Positions 18,225 to 26,354 of a stretch of 64,000 nucleotides of DNA are shown here, piece by piece. The DNA is from Acetobacterium malicum subsp. dehalogenans DSM 11527 (GTDB lineage: Bacteria; Bacillota; Clostridia; Eubacteriales; Eubacteriaceae). The stretch is taken from positions 88,737 through 152,736 of the forward strand of contig NZ_AXAC01000006.1 of assembly GCF_000472665.1 (NCBI RefSeq), written 5' to 3'. Made by a program: the position numbers and the translations under genes. The notes below the pieces were generated by a model. It saw nothing but the letters and a program-made list of their open reading frames with translations, ran no database searches and was not told the DNA's origin. Position 1 is the first letter of the stretch; every line of letters starts with the position of its first letter.

Positions 18225-18818
18225 ATGGGAAAATTATTTTATCAAGGTCACGGCAGTTATCGGATTATTTCAGACAAAGAGATTGTGATATACGTCGATC
18301 CATTTGCCGGGGAGGGTTACGATCTGCCAGCCGATATTGTCCTGATCACTCATGAGCATCCCGACCACAACAACTTGGCACGACTTCATCAAAAACAGGA
18401 CTGTGTGGTGATCCGGCCGGAAACCATCCTGATCAATGGGGTTTATGGGAGTCAGTCGATTGATCGGATTACCATCCAGGCCGTTCCTGCCTATAATTCC
18501 GGCCATGACAAAAACAAGTGTGTGGGCTATGTGATTGAGCTTGATGGGATTAAAATCTATGCATCCGGGGATACATCCACCACCGACTATATGAAAGATG
18601 TTTTATCCAAAGAAGTAATTAACTATGCCTTGCTACCGATTGATGGCTTTTATAATATGGATCCTCAGGAAGCTGCGAACTGCGCGAAAGTCATCGGTGC
18701 CGTCCATAGCATCCCCATCCATATGAAACCGGGCGCTTTGTTTGATCGTAAGCTTGCCGAAACCTTTGTGGCTGAAGGACGCCTGATTTTAGAACCCAAT
18801 GAAGAAATAAAACTGTAA
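18225..18818 (+). CDS. MBL-fold metal-dependent hydrolase
   Basis: 197 residues from ATG 18225, placed by AAAGGAG at 18212-18218. Metal ligands are in LITHEHPDHNNL (about residue 42), the HxHxDH motif with a proline, then SGHDKNKCVGYVI, YASGDTSTTDYM and a late PIHMKPG. This is the small UlaG/YtnP-like group of lactamase-fold enzymes; substrate unknown. A MATE gene follows 18 bases downstream and is probably co-transcribed. Confidence 0.88.
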   Translation: MGKLFYQGHGSYRIISDKEIVIYVDPFAGEGYDLPADIVLITHEHPDHNNLARLHQKQDCVVIRPETILINGVYGSQSIDRITIQAVPAYNSGHDKNKCVGYVIELDGIKIYASGDTSTTDYMKDVLSKEVINYALLPIDGFYNMDPQEAANCAKVIGAVHSIPIHMKPGALFDRKLAETFVAEGRLILEPNEEIKL

Positions 18819-18836
18819 TTTTAGGGAGGTAGACCA

Positions 18837-20213
18837 ATCAATCAAATCATTAAAGAACCATCCTTTTATAAACTGGTAGCTGCCATTGCCATTCCCATCA
18901 CTTTACAAAGCCTGATTACCATTGGTATCAACATGACCGATACCATGATGGTAGGCGCTCTGGGCGAGGTACCTTTGTCTGGTGCCTCACTGGCCAATCA
19001 GTTCATTATGGTTTTTCAGATCTGTTGCATGGGGATTGGCATGGGCGCTTCCGTGCTTACCTCCCGGTTCTGGGGAATGAAAAACCATCTTGCCTTAAAA
19101 AAAACCATTACCATTATGTTACGGATCTGTCTGGGTTTCGCGCTGTTCTTTTCGCTGGTGACCTTGTTTGCCCCTGAAGCGATCATGCGCATTTATACAA
19201 CTGATCCGGAAATTATCCGGGAAGGCACGCGCTATTTTAAATGGGCAGTTCCCTGTTACCTGCTTTTAGGTCTTTCGCTGACATCCACCATTGTCCTGCG
19301 CAGTGTCGGGCAGGTGCGGCTCCCTTTAGTTTCGTCTATTTTTGCATTTATTATCAATCTTTTCTTCAACTATTTGTTTATCTTCGGGAATTTCGGAGCC
19401 CCACGGATGGGCATAGAGGGTTCTGCCCTGTCCACCCTAATTGCCCGAATTGTCGAATTCTCATTTATTTGCGGTTATTTATTTTTTGTTGATAAAAAAA
19501 TAAATTATCGGCTAAGGCACCTCTTTATGCGCTGCCGGGATATCTTGAAGGAATACATTGACATAGCGCTTCCGGTTCTGATCAGTGATATTTTACTCGC
19601 CCTTGGCAACAATGCTGTGGCGATGGTAATCGGACGACTGGGTGTCAGTTTCGTCTCGGCCAATGCCATCACCCTGGTTCTTCAGCAACTCAGCACCGTA
19701 TTTATCCAGGGCATAGCCAACGCCAGTGCCATTATAACCGGCCACACCCTGGGTCGGGGTGATGAGGAAACCGCCCAGCAACAAGGGATCACTTTTTTAT
19801 ATCTGGGCATTGCCGTTGGCATCTGTGGTGCCATGATCATCTGGATCACCAGCAAACCGATGATCAGTCTCTACAATCTGACGTCAGAAACCCAACAAAT
19901 TGCAGCTCAACTGATGTTTGCCATCGGTTTTATTGTTATCTTTCAATCTGCCAACAGCATCCTGACCAAGGGTGTCCTGCGCGGTGGCGGAGACACCCGG
20001 TTTTTAATGGTGGCAGATATTATTTTCTTATGGGTGGCCTCGGTTCCGCTTGGCGCATTGGCTGGTTTAGTCTGGCATCTACCTGCATTTTGGATCTATA
20101 CGCTACTTAAAATTGATCAGATTATCAAAGCTATCTGGTGTATTTATCGATTGAAAAGTCGAAAATGGATTAAAAAAATTGCTGTTGCTCCTATAAATCA
20201 AAATCAGAAATAA
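18837..20213 (+). CDS. MATE family efflux transporter with apparent ATC start
   Basis: 458 residues if read from ATC 18837. GGGAGG (18823-18828) is correctly spaced to this ATC, and from it the frame reads NQIIKEPSFYKLVAAIAIPI, the normal MATE N-terminus with its first helix. No ATG, GTG or TTG exists in this frame before ATG 18933, which would remove most of helix 1 and has no ribosome binding site. So either ATC is used, or the ATG has mutated. The rest is typical: NMTDTMMVGALGEVPLSGAS, ILRSVGQVRLPL, ILTKGVLRGGGDTRF. Likely drug/cation antiporter. Confidence 0.85.
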   Translation: MNQIIKEPSFYKLVAAIAIPITLQSLITIGINMTDTMMVGALGEVPLSGASLANQFIMVFQICCMGIGMGASVLTSRFWGMKNHLALKKTITIMLRICLGFALFFSLVTLFAPEAIMRIYTTDPEIIREGTRYFKWAVPCYLLLGLSLTSTIVLRSVGQVRLPLVSSIFAFIINLFFNYLFIFGNFGAPRMGIEGSALSTLIARIVEFSFICGYLFFVDKKINYRLRHLFMRCRDILKEYIDIALPVLISDILLALGNNAVAMVIGRLGVSFVSANAITLVLQQLSTVFIQGIANASAIITGHTLGRGDEETAQQQGITFLYLGIAVGICGAMIIWITSKPMISLYNLTSETQQIAAQLMFAIGFIVIFQSANSILTKGVLRGGGDTRFLMVADIIFLWVASVPLGALAGLVWHLPAFWIYTLLKIDQIIKAIWCIYRLKSRKWIKKIAVAPINQNQK

Positions 20214-20368
20214 GCCTTTTCCGTTTCTTTTTGTAACAGATAAGGTCTTACTGAATTTAATAATAGTCATTTCACAGAAAAAGTGGTAAAATAAAGGAAT
20301 TCTCAAATCGAATTTTAAACATCAATTTTTGAACAAACCCATTCCTAAACTTAATGGAGGTAACCATC

Positions 20369-20812
20369 TTGCGAATCACAAGAGACGAATATCATGGACG
20401 TACGAAATTAACAAAAAAAGATAAAAAAGAATCCGTTGCCAACGCGCCCTCAGAGTCCTCGGCACCGTTAGAAGCCCCGACTCCTTCAGAATCGCCTTTA
20501 AGCACTGCAACAAATCTCCCTCAAAAGAGTAAAAACAAGGCTGATTTATCCGTACGGTTATCAGATTCTGAAATAAAAAAACAATTATCGATTTTAGCTG
20601 AAGAAACAATCAATCAATTATCAGATCCCAACAAAGTGCTGAAAGATGTGGAAGATATTTATCTCATTTTTAAAGGGCAGATGATGGTAATCAATAAGTG
20701 CCGCTTACTTACTGTCAGCGAACAGCAGGAGCAGAACGCCCAGGTTTATGCTTGTTACTACAAGAAGAAATTTGAGCTGAAAAAATTGGAAATGCAAAAA
20801 AAGAACGACTGA
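20369..20812 (+). CDS. Small hypothetical protein with Pro/Ser-rich N-terminus
   Basis: 147 residues from TTG 20369, chosen because GGAGGT (20356-20361) is spaced for it; the ATG at 20354 overlaps that site. An N-terminal basic stretch (RITRDEYHGRTKLTKKDKK) is followed by about 35 residues rich in Ser, Pro, Ala and Glu, then a helical domain (LSDSEIKKQLSILAEETINQ to KKFELKKLEMQKKND). No membrane segment and no family I recognise. The terminator at 20861 ends it. Confidence 0.6.
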   Translation: MRITRDEYHGRTKLTKKDKKESVANAPSESSAPLEAPTPSESPLSTATNLPQKSKNKADLSVRLSDSEIKKQLSILAEETINQLSDPNKVLKDVEDIYLIFKGQMMVINKCRLLTVSEQQEQNAQVYACYYKKKFELKKLEMQKKND

Positions 20813-20860
20813 TTTTTTCAGTTCTGCTAACTTATCTTATCAAAACCCTTGTGTCAAAGA

Positions 20861-20897
20861 AAAAAACCATGGAGATAAACACACGCCATGGTTTTTT
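20861..20897. terminator. Bidirectional terminator between convergent genes
   Basis: AAAAAACCATGG (20861-20872) and CCATGGTTTTTT (20886-20897) are perfect arms around a 13-base loop. The A and T runs let it serve both the plus-strand hypothetical gene and the minus-strand dioxygenase gene. Confidence 0.85.
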
Positions 20898-20916
20898 CTG
20901 ATTGTAAATCTTTCGA

Positions 20917-21705
20917 TTACTGGTCCGTATTTTTTTCAGCGATCAAATAGCTTGTCATCGATATGGAGCCCAGTGTGCGTGAATCATTGAAAATGGTGAT
21001 CGCGTCATCTCCATCTGATGCACCCAAAACGTATAACAGCGGATAGAAATGTTCGGGGGTAATAAAGGCTACTTTGGAAGACTCGCCAGCCAAATGGTAA
21101 TCTATGATTGCCCCATGTTCCACGTTTAAAATCTTCTGTCGAATGTAGTTATCAAAGGTATCTGCCCATGGATAACCACCTTCCAGCGCCCAGTTTACCC
21201 GGGACAGATTATGAACAATATTACCACTTCCCAAGATCAACACCCCCTGTTCCCTAAGTGAAGTCAGCTCCTGTCCAATTTTATAGTGGATTTCCGCTGC
21301 TGCTCGCATATCAATACTCAACTGATAGACTGGAATTTCTGCCGCAGGATACATGCGATGCAGCACCGACCAGGTTCCATGATCAATCCCCCAGGTGTTA
21401 TCGACTTTGACTGTCCGACTGATCCGGTTTCTGGTAATTTCTGCCAGCTCCGGTGCACCAGGAGCCGGGTAGACAACCCGGTATAGTTCATCGGGAAACC
21501 CGTACATATCATAGACCATCGCTGGTTTTTCCGAGTTGTTGATTCTGGTTTCAGCGGTGTACCAGTGGGCTGAAATAGACAAAATTGCTTTAGGCTTGGG
21601 AATTTTTTTCGCAATTTCTTCCCAGCCGCGGGTAAGTTCATTATTTTCAACTGCATTCATGGGCGAACCATGACCAACAAACAAAACCGGCATTTTTACA
21701 TTCAT
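20917..21705 (-). CDS. ygiD: DODA-type extradiol aromatic ring-opening dioxygenase
   Basis: 262 residues from ATG 21705, placed by GGAGG just upstream. Class III extradiol family: metal ligand HG in LFVGHGSPMNAVE (about residue 10), SISAHWYTAETRI (about 45), DHGTWSVLHRMYP (about 105) and GSGNIVHNLSR (about 160), which supply the Zn/Fe histidines. E. coli YgiD opens the ring of DOPA between carbons 4 and 5. In an anaerobe an oxygen-dependent role is odd, so the real substrate is uncertain. Confidence 0.88.
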   Translation of the reverse strand: MNVKMPVLFVGHGSPMNAVENNELTRGWEEIAKKIPKPKAILSISAHWYTAETRINNSEKPAMVYDMYGFPDELYRVVYPAPGAPELAEITRNRISRTVKVDNTWGIDHGTWSVLHRMYPAAEIPVYQLSIDMRAAAEIHYKIGQELTSLREQGVLILGSGNIVHNLSRVNWALEGGYPWADTFDNYIRQKILNVEHGAIIDYHLAGESSKVAFITPEHFYPLLYVLGASDGDDAITIFNDSRTLGSISMTSYLIAEKNTDQ

Positions 21706-21930
21706 TTTATTTTCCTCCAACACGCTCAAACTAGTCAAACCTAAACAGAACCGAGTCGATAGTCTCAATTATATCACTATTTAGTGTTTTCTTCGGTAAT
21801 TTAAAATTAAAAAAAGTTTTTCTCCCCAGTGTTTGTTATCGAAAATATTGAGTATCCCAGAAATTTATATCCCATCGCAACTTATGATTAAACTTCAACT
21901 AATCCCCTGTTTTGTCTTTATTTCAACAAA

Positions 21931-21977
21931 AAAAATCGCAGCAAATAAGGACGTATGTCCTATTGCCGCGAGATTTT
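21931..21977 (-). terminator. Terminator of the flavodoxin gene
   Basis: A long imperfect stem: AAATCGC with GCAAATAAGGAC against GTCCTATT with GCCGCGAGATTT, and a T-run on the minus-strand side. It begins just past the flavodoxin stop at 21990. Confidence 0.7.
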
Positions 21978-21989
21978 AAACTATTTTAC

Positions 21990-22427
21990 TCAGATACTGC
22001 TTGAAGTCAGGCGTTTACCTAAATCTCGGCAGGCTTCCAGGCCTTCTTCATCCGGTGTATCATTGATTTTCAAACCATCATCCACCAGATTAGCTCCCGT
22101 TTTCTTCATTCGCTCTTCCCATTCATCCATCCATTGCCCATCGCCCCAATCGTAGGAGCCAAACAGCGCTAACGGTTTTCCTTCAAGGTTTTCTTTTTCC
22201 AATTCAGTAACAAAGGGTTCCATTTCCTGTTCTTCCAGTTCTTCGGCCCCCATGGAAGGGCAACCCAGCGCAATGGCATCACTACTTAACAATTCTTCGA
22301 TACTGGCTTTGTCGACGCTGACAACCTTAACCTCAGCACCGCCTACCTCTGCTCCGGCGGCAACTGCTTCGGCCATTTCCTGAGTATTTCCGGTTCCACT
22401 CCAATAAATAATTGATACTTTTTTCAT
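21990..22427 (-). CDS. Short-chain flavodoxin
   Basis: 145 residues. FMN phosphate loop is IIYWSGTGNTQEMAE (residues 6-20). Further FMN-contact loops are ALGCPSMGAEELEEQ (about 53) and GSYDWGDGQWMDEW (about 90). Low-potential one- or two-electron carrier that can replace ferredoxin when iron is short. It has its own promoter with an inverted repeat, consistent with metal control. Confidence 0.95.
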   Translation of the reverse strand: MKKVSIIYWSGTGNTQEMAEAVAAGAEVGGAEVKVVSVDKASIEELLSSDAIALGCPSMGAEELEEQEMEPFVTELEKENLEGKPLALFGSYDWGDGQWMDEWEERMKKTGANLVDDGLKINDTPDEEGLEACRDLGKRLTSSSI

Positions 22428-22585
22428 TATAAATTCTCCTGATCTGAATAATTTTTGTTAAATCATCTTTAATTTAACAGACATCATTTGTGATCATTTC
22501 CAGGGTTTCTTTCCATTTTAGCGTCATACCGTCCTCCACTTTTTATGTCAGAGATCATCAATCCGCAAAGCAAGATGGCCTCTTT

Positions 22586-22631
22586 TGTTAGTTTTTTCTA
22601 ACATATTAGCAAGGGTTTTGGTTTTTGTCAA
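22586..22631 (-). promoter_or_regulatory. Flavodoxin promoter with overlapping inverted repeat
   Basis: Minus strand: TTGACA (22631-22626), 17-base spacer, TAATAT (22608-22603). Directly after the -10 lies TGTTAG-6 bases-CTAACA (22586-22603), a perfect 6+6 inverted repeat that would block RNA polymerase if bound. TTAG/CTAA repeats resemble sites of iron or manganese repressors (DtxR type), which fits a flavodoxin, but that is inference. Confidence 0.7.
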
Positions 22632-22701
22632 TCCTTTTTAGCATTTATTTTTAAACATTTCGAATCCGTTTCTCTGTTATCAAAACTTTGACCTGTCCAA
22701 C

Positions 22702-23202
22702 TCAGCTGTTGTCAACTTCAAGCCTCCTATCTTTTAGCTGATGCAGTTTTAACATCACCAGTCGGGCAATGGGCTGGGCAATCAACGCTTCCACAGCCAA
22801 TGAAATGGCAAAGTTTCGCGGCCATTTATAGAAAAACAGTACTATCGGCTCCATACTCACTTGACGGTTGCCAATCCAGGGGCCGATGACGGTCAAAAAT
22901 ATCGACATTAACAAAACATTGCATAAAATATTCACCACCATATGAGCCGCAAAGCTATCATCCTTTTCTATAATCTTACCAGTCATCCAGCCTGCTGGTT
23001 TGTAGGTGATTAAAACCAGAGCAATCACGATCACCCAAATAAAGGGAATTATTTTAAGTGCATCTCCCCAGACGTCCATTCTAAAGCCAACCTCAAAGCA
23101 GCTAATCAGGGGGGCAATAATGTTCACCGAGATGATTGAAATCACCATCATAAACAGTGTAAATTCTTTCTTGTTGCGGGGTAGTTTCATGTAAAATTCC
23201 AT
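22702..23202 (-). CDS. DUF2798-type membrane protein
   Basis: 166 residues from ATG 23202, placed by GAGGA; a start five codons upstream is possible. Two repeats of a pair of membrane helices: FTLFMMVISIISVNIIAPLI and IIPFIWVIVIALVLITY in the first half, then a second pair with PRNFAISLAVEALIAQPIAR near the end, the family signature. Function of DUF2798 proteins is unknown. Alone on its transcript. Confidence 0.8.
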   Translation of the reverse strand: MEFYMKLPRNKKEFTLFMMVISIISVNIIAPLISCFEVGFRMDVWGDALKIIPFIWVIVIALVLITYKPAGWMTGKIIEKDDSFAAHMVVNILCNVLLMSIFLTVIGPWIGNRQVSMEPIVLFFYKWPRNFAISLAVEALIAQPIARLVMLKLHQLKDRRLEVDNS

Positions 23203-23242
23203 TATCCATTTCCTCATCTTCTTATTATTTTAAAATTTTAGG

Positions 23243-23279
23243 CAAAAAATAAGCGTGAGACCTAGATTGGTCTCACGCT
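23243..23279 (-). terminator. Terminator of the aldo/keto reductase gene at 23443
   Basis: Perfect 11-base arms AGCGTGAGACC (23252-23262) and GGTCTCACGCT (23269-23279) with a 6-base loop; on the minus strand ATTTTTTG follows. Confidence 0.85.
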
Positions 23280-23442
23280 GAACAATTATACGCGCTAAAA
23301 ATTTCAATGATTGTATTATATACGAACTGCAAAAATTTTGTAAGTGTTTTTTCCTTCTTTCTACCACTTTTTAATTTTTCAGTTTTCGATATTCTCCATC
23401 CATCAACTTCATCAGCTGCGCTTTTGTCAATCTAAAAAAGCA

Positions 23443-24585
23443 TCAACCCCAAGCCGACCCTTCATCCAGCATCTTCTGGAAATCTTTCAAAGCCGTGGGG
23501 ATATCAATATTCTGCGGACAGACCTGTTTGCACTGACCGCATTCAATGCAGGCACCCGGTCGCTTTTCCTCATCCATTCCGGCAATCGCCATCGGGGCGA
23601 TGAAGCCCGGTTGGAATTTGTGATCATTATAATGATGCAGCAGCGTCGGAATATCCAATTCTTGGGGACACTCGGAACAGCAATATTTACAAGCCGTACA
23701 GGGCAGCATCGCGAGCATACTGTCTCTGATTTCCGCAACCACTGATTGTTCCTGCACGGTTAGCGGTTTAATCGATTCATAGGTTTTGATGTTTTCCTCC
23801 ACCTGTTCCAGCGTTGACATCCCCGATAAGGTCACTACCACACCGGGTAATCCCTGCAGAAAGCGGAAGGCCCAGGCTGCTGTGCTTTCATCTGGTCGCA
23901 GTTCCCGAAGTTTCGCCGTTTTTTCATCGTCAAAACTAGCCAGGGCCCCACCCCGAACCGGTTCCATCACCCAAATGGGTAGATTCTTTTCGATCAGCAT
24001 CTCATAGATTTCATTGGCTTTCTGTAATTTCCAGTCGAGATAGTTCAACTGAATCTGACAAAATTCCATGTGTTCGCCGTAGCGTTCAATAAAGCGCTCA
24101 ATGGTTGGCTTCAGCCCATGGGTCGAAAAACCCAGATGCTTAATTCGCCCGTTTTTCTTCTGCTCAATCAGGTACTCAACAATTCCCCAACGTTCGTCAA
24201 AATAGACATCAATATTTCGCTCATAGACATTGTGAATCAGATAAAAGTCAAAATAATCGACGCCGCATTTTTTCAACTGTTCCTCAAACTGGGCTTTCGC
24301 ATCCCAGCTTTCTCTGACTTCATAGCCGGGAAATTTGCTGGCCAGATAATAGCTGTCCCGGGGATAATTTTTAAGCGTTTTTCCCAACACAGTTTCGGAT
24401 GCTCCGCCATGGTAAGCGTAAGCCGTATCAAAGTAATTCACTCCATTCTTAATGGCAACATCCACCATCTTTGCTGTTTCTTCCTCATTGACCGGAGCAT
24501 TAAAGCCTTCGCCAATAGTTGGCAGACGCATGCCTCCAAAACCCAATGCCGATAGTTTTTTGTCCTGAAAATTCTGATAAATCAT
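23443..24585 (-). CDS. Aldo/keto reductase with C-terminal 4Fe-4S ferredoxin domain
   Basis: 380 residues from ATG 24585 (TTGGAGGAA upstream). Residues 1-280 are an AKR barrel: GFGGMRLPT, FDTAYAYHGGASE (catalytic Asp/Tyr), LASKFPG, FYLIHNV (His). The C-terminal part carries two cluster motifs, CTACKYCCSECP (about residue 295) and CIECGQCKQVCP (about 355). These clostridial proteins probably couple ferredoxin-type electron flow to aldehyde or ketone reduction. Clear paralogue of the gene at 28591. Confidence 0.92.
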   Translation of the reverse strand: MIYQNFQDKKLSALGFGGMRLPTIGEGFNAPVNEEETAKMVDVAIKNGVNYFDTAYAYHGGASETVLGKTLKNYPRDSYYLASKFPGYEVRESWDAKAQFEEQLKKCGVDYFDFYLIHNVYERNIDVYFDERWGIVEYLIEQKKNGRIKHLGFSTHGLKPTIERFIERYGEHMEFCQIQLNYLDWKLQKANEIYEMLIEKNLPIWVMEPVRGGALASFDDEKTAKLRELRPDESTAAWAFRFLQGLPGVVVTLSGMSTLEQVEENIKTYESIKPLTVQEQSVVAEIRDSMLAMLPCTACKYCCSECPQELDIPTLLHHYNDHKFQPGFIAPMAIAGMDEEKRPGACIECGQCKQVCPQNIDIPTALKDFQKMLDEGSAWG

Positions 24586-24703
24586 TTTTTCCTCCAATAT
24601 TTTAATTGTTATTTTTGTTTATTAGGCCACTTCATTTTCGGGATCACTTTCGATCTTTTAATGATTCGAGCCAGGAATGCCACCGCAATTGATGGTTCTG
24701 TTT

Positions 24704-25120
24704 TTACTGTACTTTTAGTTTGTTATACGCTTCATCCGTCACCGGTTCAAGCCATTCATGGCTGGCACCTTCCGTCGGAACGGTCAATGATAGATGGGCA
24801 AAGGCATCGTTCTTTGCCGCACCATGCCAATGCTTAACTTCCGCTGCGATGTACACCACATCGCCACTTTTCAGCGACCGAACTTCTTGTCCGGCTTCCT
24901 GATACCAGCCATGGCCACCAACACAGATTAATATCTGCCCACATCCATGATGGATATGCCAGTTATTACGGCAACCCGGTTCAAAAGTAACATTGTAAAT
25001 GTCAACCTCCTGATCATTCAAAAGACTTAAGTAACTCTTTCCAATAAAGTACGGGGCCAATCCCAGGTTTTCCGGACCTAACGCAAAATCAGATACCTTC
25101 TCCAATTCTTGTTTTTTCAT
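24704..25120 (-). CDS. Cupin domain protein (carboxymuconolactone-type partner)
   Basis: 138 residues, single cupin barrel. Metal motif 1 is CRNNWHIHHGCGQILICVGG (about residue 50), motif 2 is VYIAAEVKHWHGAA (about 90). The ending HLSLTVPTEGASHEWLEPVT is typical of cupins found with carboxymuconolactone decarboxylases and aldo/keto reductases in clostridia. It lies downstream of a lipoprotein gene with 31 bases between them and upstream of the aldo/keto reductase at 23443. Substrate unknown. Confidence 0.9.
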   Translation of the reverse strand: MKKQELEKVSDFALGPENLGLAPYFIGKSYLSLLNDQEVDIYNVTFEPGCRNNWHIHHGCGQILICVGGHGWYQEAGQEVRSLKSGDVVYIAAEVKHWHGAAKNDAFAHLSLTVPTEGASHEWLEPVTDEAYNKLKVQ

Positions 25121-25151
25121 AATTTTTACTCCTTATCTATTTTTCTGATGA

Positions 25152-25679
25152 TTAAACTCCAGATAAGCTGAACGAAATTCTCACCGCTCCATTGCCAACC
25201 GCTTCGGCTAACCCTTCAGCATTTTCGATCGCTGCGATTCGGGTATAACGATAAGAGCTTGAGAAATTTTCATAGAATAATACAAGACAATCATCACCAT
25301 ACAGCATGAGATCACCCGCCCGGATTTCTCCAATCTGCTCAGCTGCTACAGGTAAAGCTTTCTCAAAATAATAGAGCTTTTCATTACCATTAAGTTCACT
25401 CATGTCAATGGTCAACGGCAGTTTTTCGACGAATTTCAGTGTTGTCTCATTTTCATAAAGATTCGCTAAAAATTCCTGGCCATCTACTGTTATCTTTACA
25501 TTTTTCATCACCGATGTATTTTCAACCACTTCTTTAGTTATTTCCGGTTCATTAACTATCGCTGTATTTTCTTGCTTTACTGGCTCGTTTCTCTGGGTTT
25601 GGCCACTGTCGCAAGCCACCAAACACAAACATAAGGTCAGTAAAGCCAAAATTAAATACACCTTTTTCATCTTGCGCAT
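25152..25679 (-). CDS. Lipoprotein with cyclophilin-like domain
   Basis: 175 residues. Signal LILALLTLCLCLVACDSG with lipobox Cys near 23, a 35-residue linker, then a beta-barrel domain: KITVDGQEFLANLYENETT, KLPLTIDMSELNGNEKLYYF, GDLMLYGDDCLVLFYENFSS, GNGAVRISFSL. This is the cyclophilin_like2 type, often secreted and found with flavodoxins, cupins and reductases. GGAGG with 7-base spacing supports ATG 25679. No isomerase activity is proven for this group. Confidence 0.85.
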   Translation of the reverse strand: MRKMKKVYLILALLTLCLCLVACDSGQTQRNEPVKQENTAIVNEPEITKEVVENTSVMKNVKITVDGQEFLANLYENETTLKFVEKLPLTIDMSELNGNEKLYYFEKALPVAAEQIGEIRAGDLMLYGDDCLVLFYENFSSSYRYTRIAAIENAEGLAEAVGNGAVRISFSLSGV

Positions 25680-25718
25680 CCGGTTTCCTCCTTCTTTTTA
25701 TTCCGGATATTTCACTAT

Positions 25719-26297
25719 TTATTTCTGATTTATTTCAATTTTTTTGATGATCTTGGCCGGGACTCCGCCGACAATCACATTAGCCGGTACATCTCTGGTA
25801 ACCACCGCTCCGGCAGCAACAATGGCGCCGTCATCAATGGTAACCCCGGGAAGCACCGTAGCCTGGGCACCAATCCAGACATTATTCCCAATTCGGATTG
25901 GTGCCGGAAACATGTCGCTGCGTTTTTGTGGATCGACAGCGTGGTTGAGGGTGGCCAGCACCACATTGTGGCCAATGAGAACCCCATCCCCAATAAAGAT
26001 GCCACCCTGATCCTGAAAACAGCAACCTGAATTGATAAACACATTTTTGCCGACGTGAATATTTTTACCACAATCGGTAGAAAATGGCGGAAATAATCCA
26101 AAATTTTCATCTACTGGTTTGCCCGTCAAGCGGGAAAAAATTTCCCGGATTTCTTCCGGCGGATGATAGCCGCCATTGAGCTCCGTCGTCAGTTTCAGTG
26201 CTTCCTGAGAGATGGCATGCATCATCCGATGGACTTCCGAGCCACCTTCAACCACCGTTCCCCGATTCAACTGTTCCATAAAATTATTAATATCCAT
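25719..26297 (-). CDS. Sugar O-acetyltransferase, maltose/galactoside type
   Basis: 192 residues. An N-terminal helical cap (residues 1-65) is followed by left-handed hexapeptide repeats: [34 protein letters not shown] (active-site His), [38 protein letters not shown]. Transfers acetyl from acetyl-CoA to sugar hydroxyls. Upstream of the lipoprotein-cupin-reductase genes with a 39-base gap, so possibly one transcript. Confidence 0.9.
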   Translation of the reverse strand: MDINNFMEQLNRGTVVEGGSEVHRMMHAISQEALKLTTELNGGYHPPEEIREIFSRLTGKPVDENFGLFPPFSTDCGKNIHVGKNVFINSGCCFQDQGGIFIGDGVLIGHNVVLATLNHAVDPQKRSDMFPAPIRIGNNVWIGAQATVLPGVTIDDGAIVAAGAVVTRDVPANVIVGGVPAKIIKKIEINQK

Positions 26298-26354
26298 TTT
26301 TTCTCTTTAATCCTCCCAAACTTTGTTATTTGATCATCCCGATTATTTTCTCAG

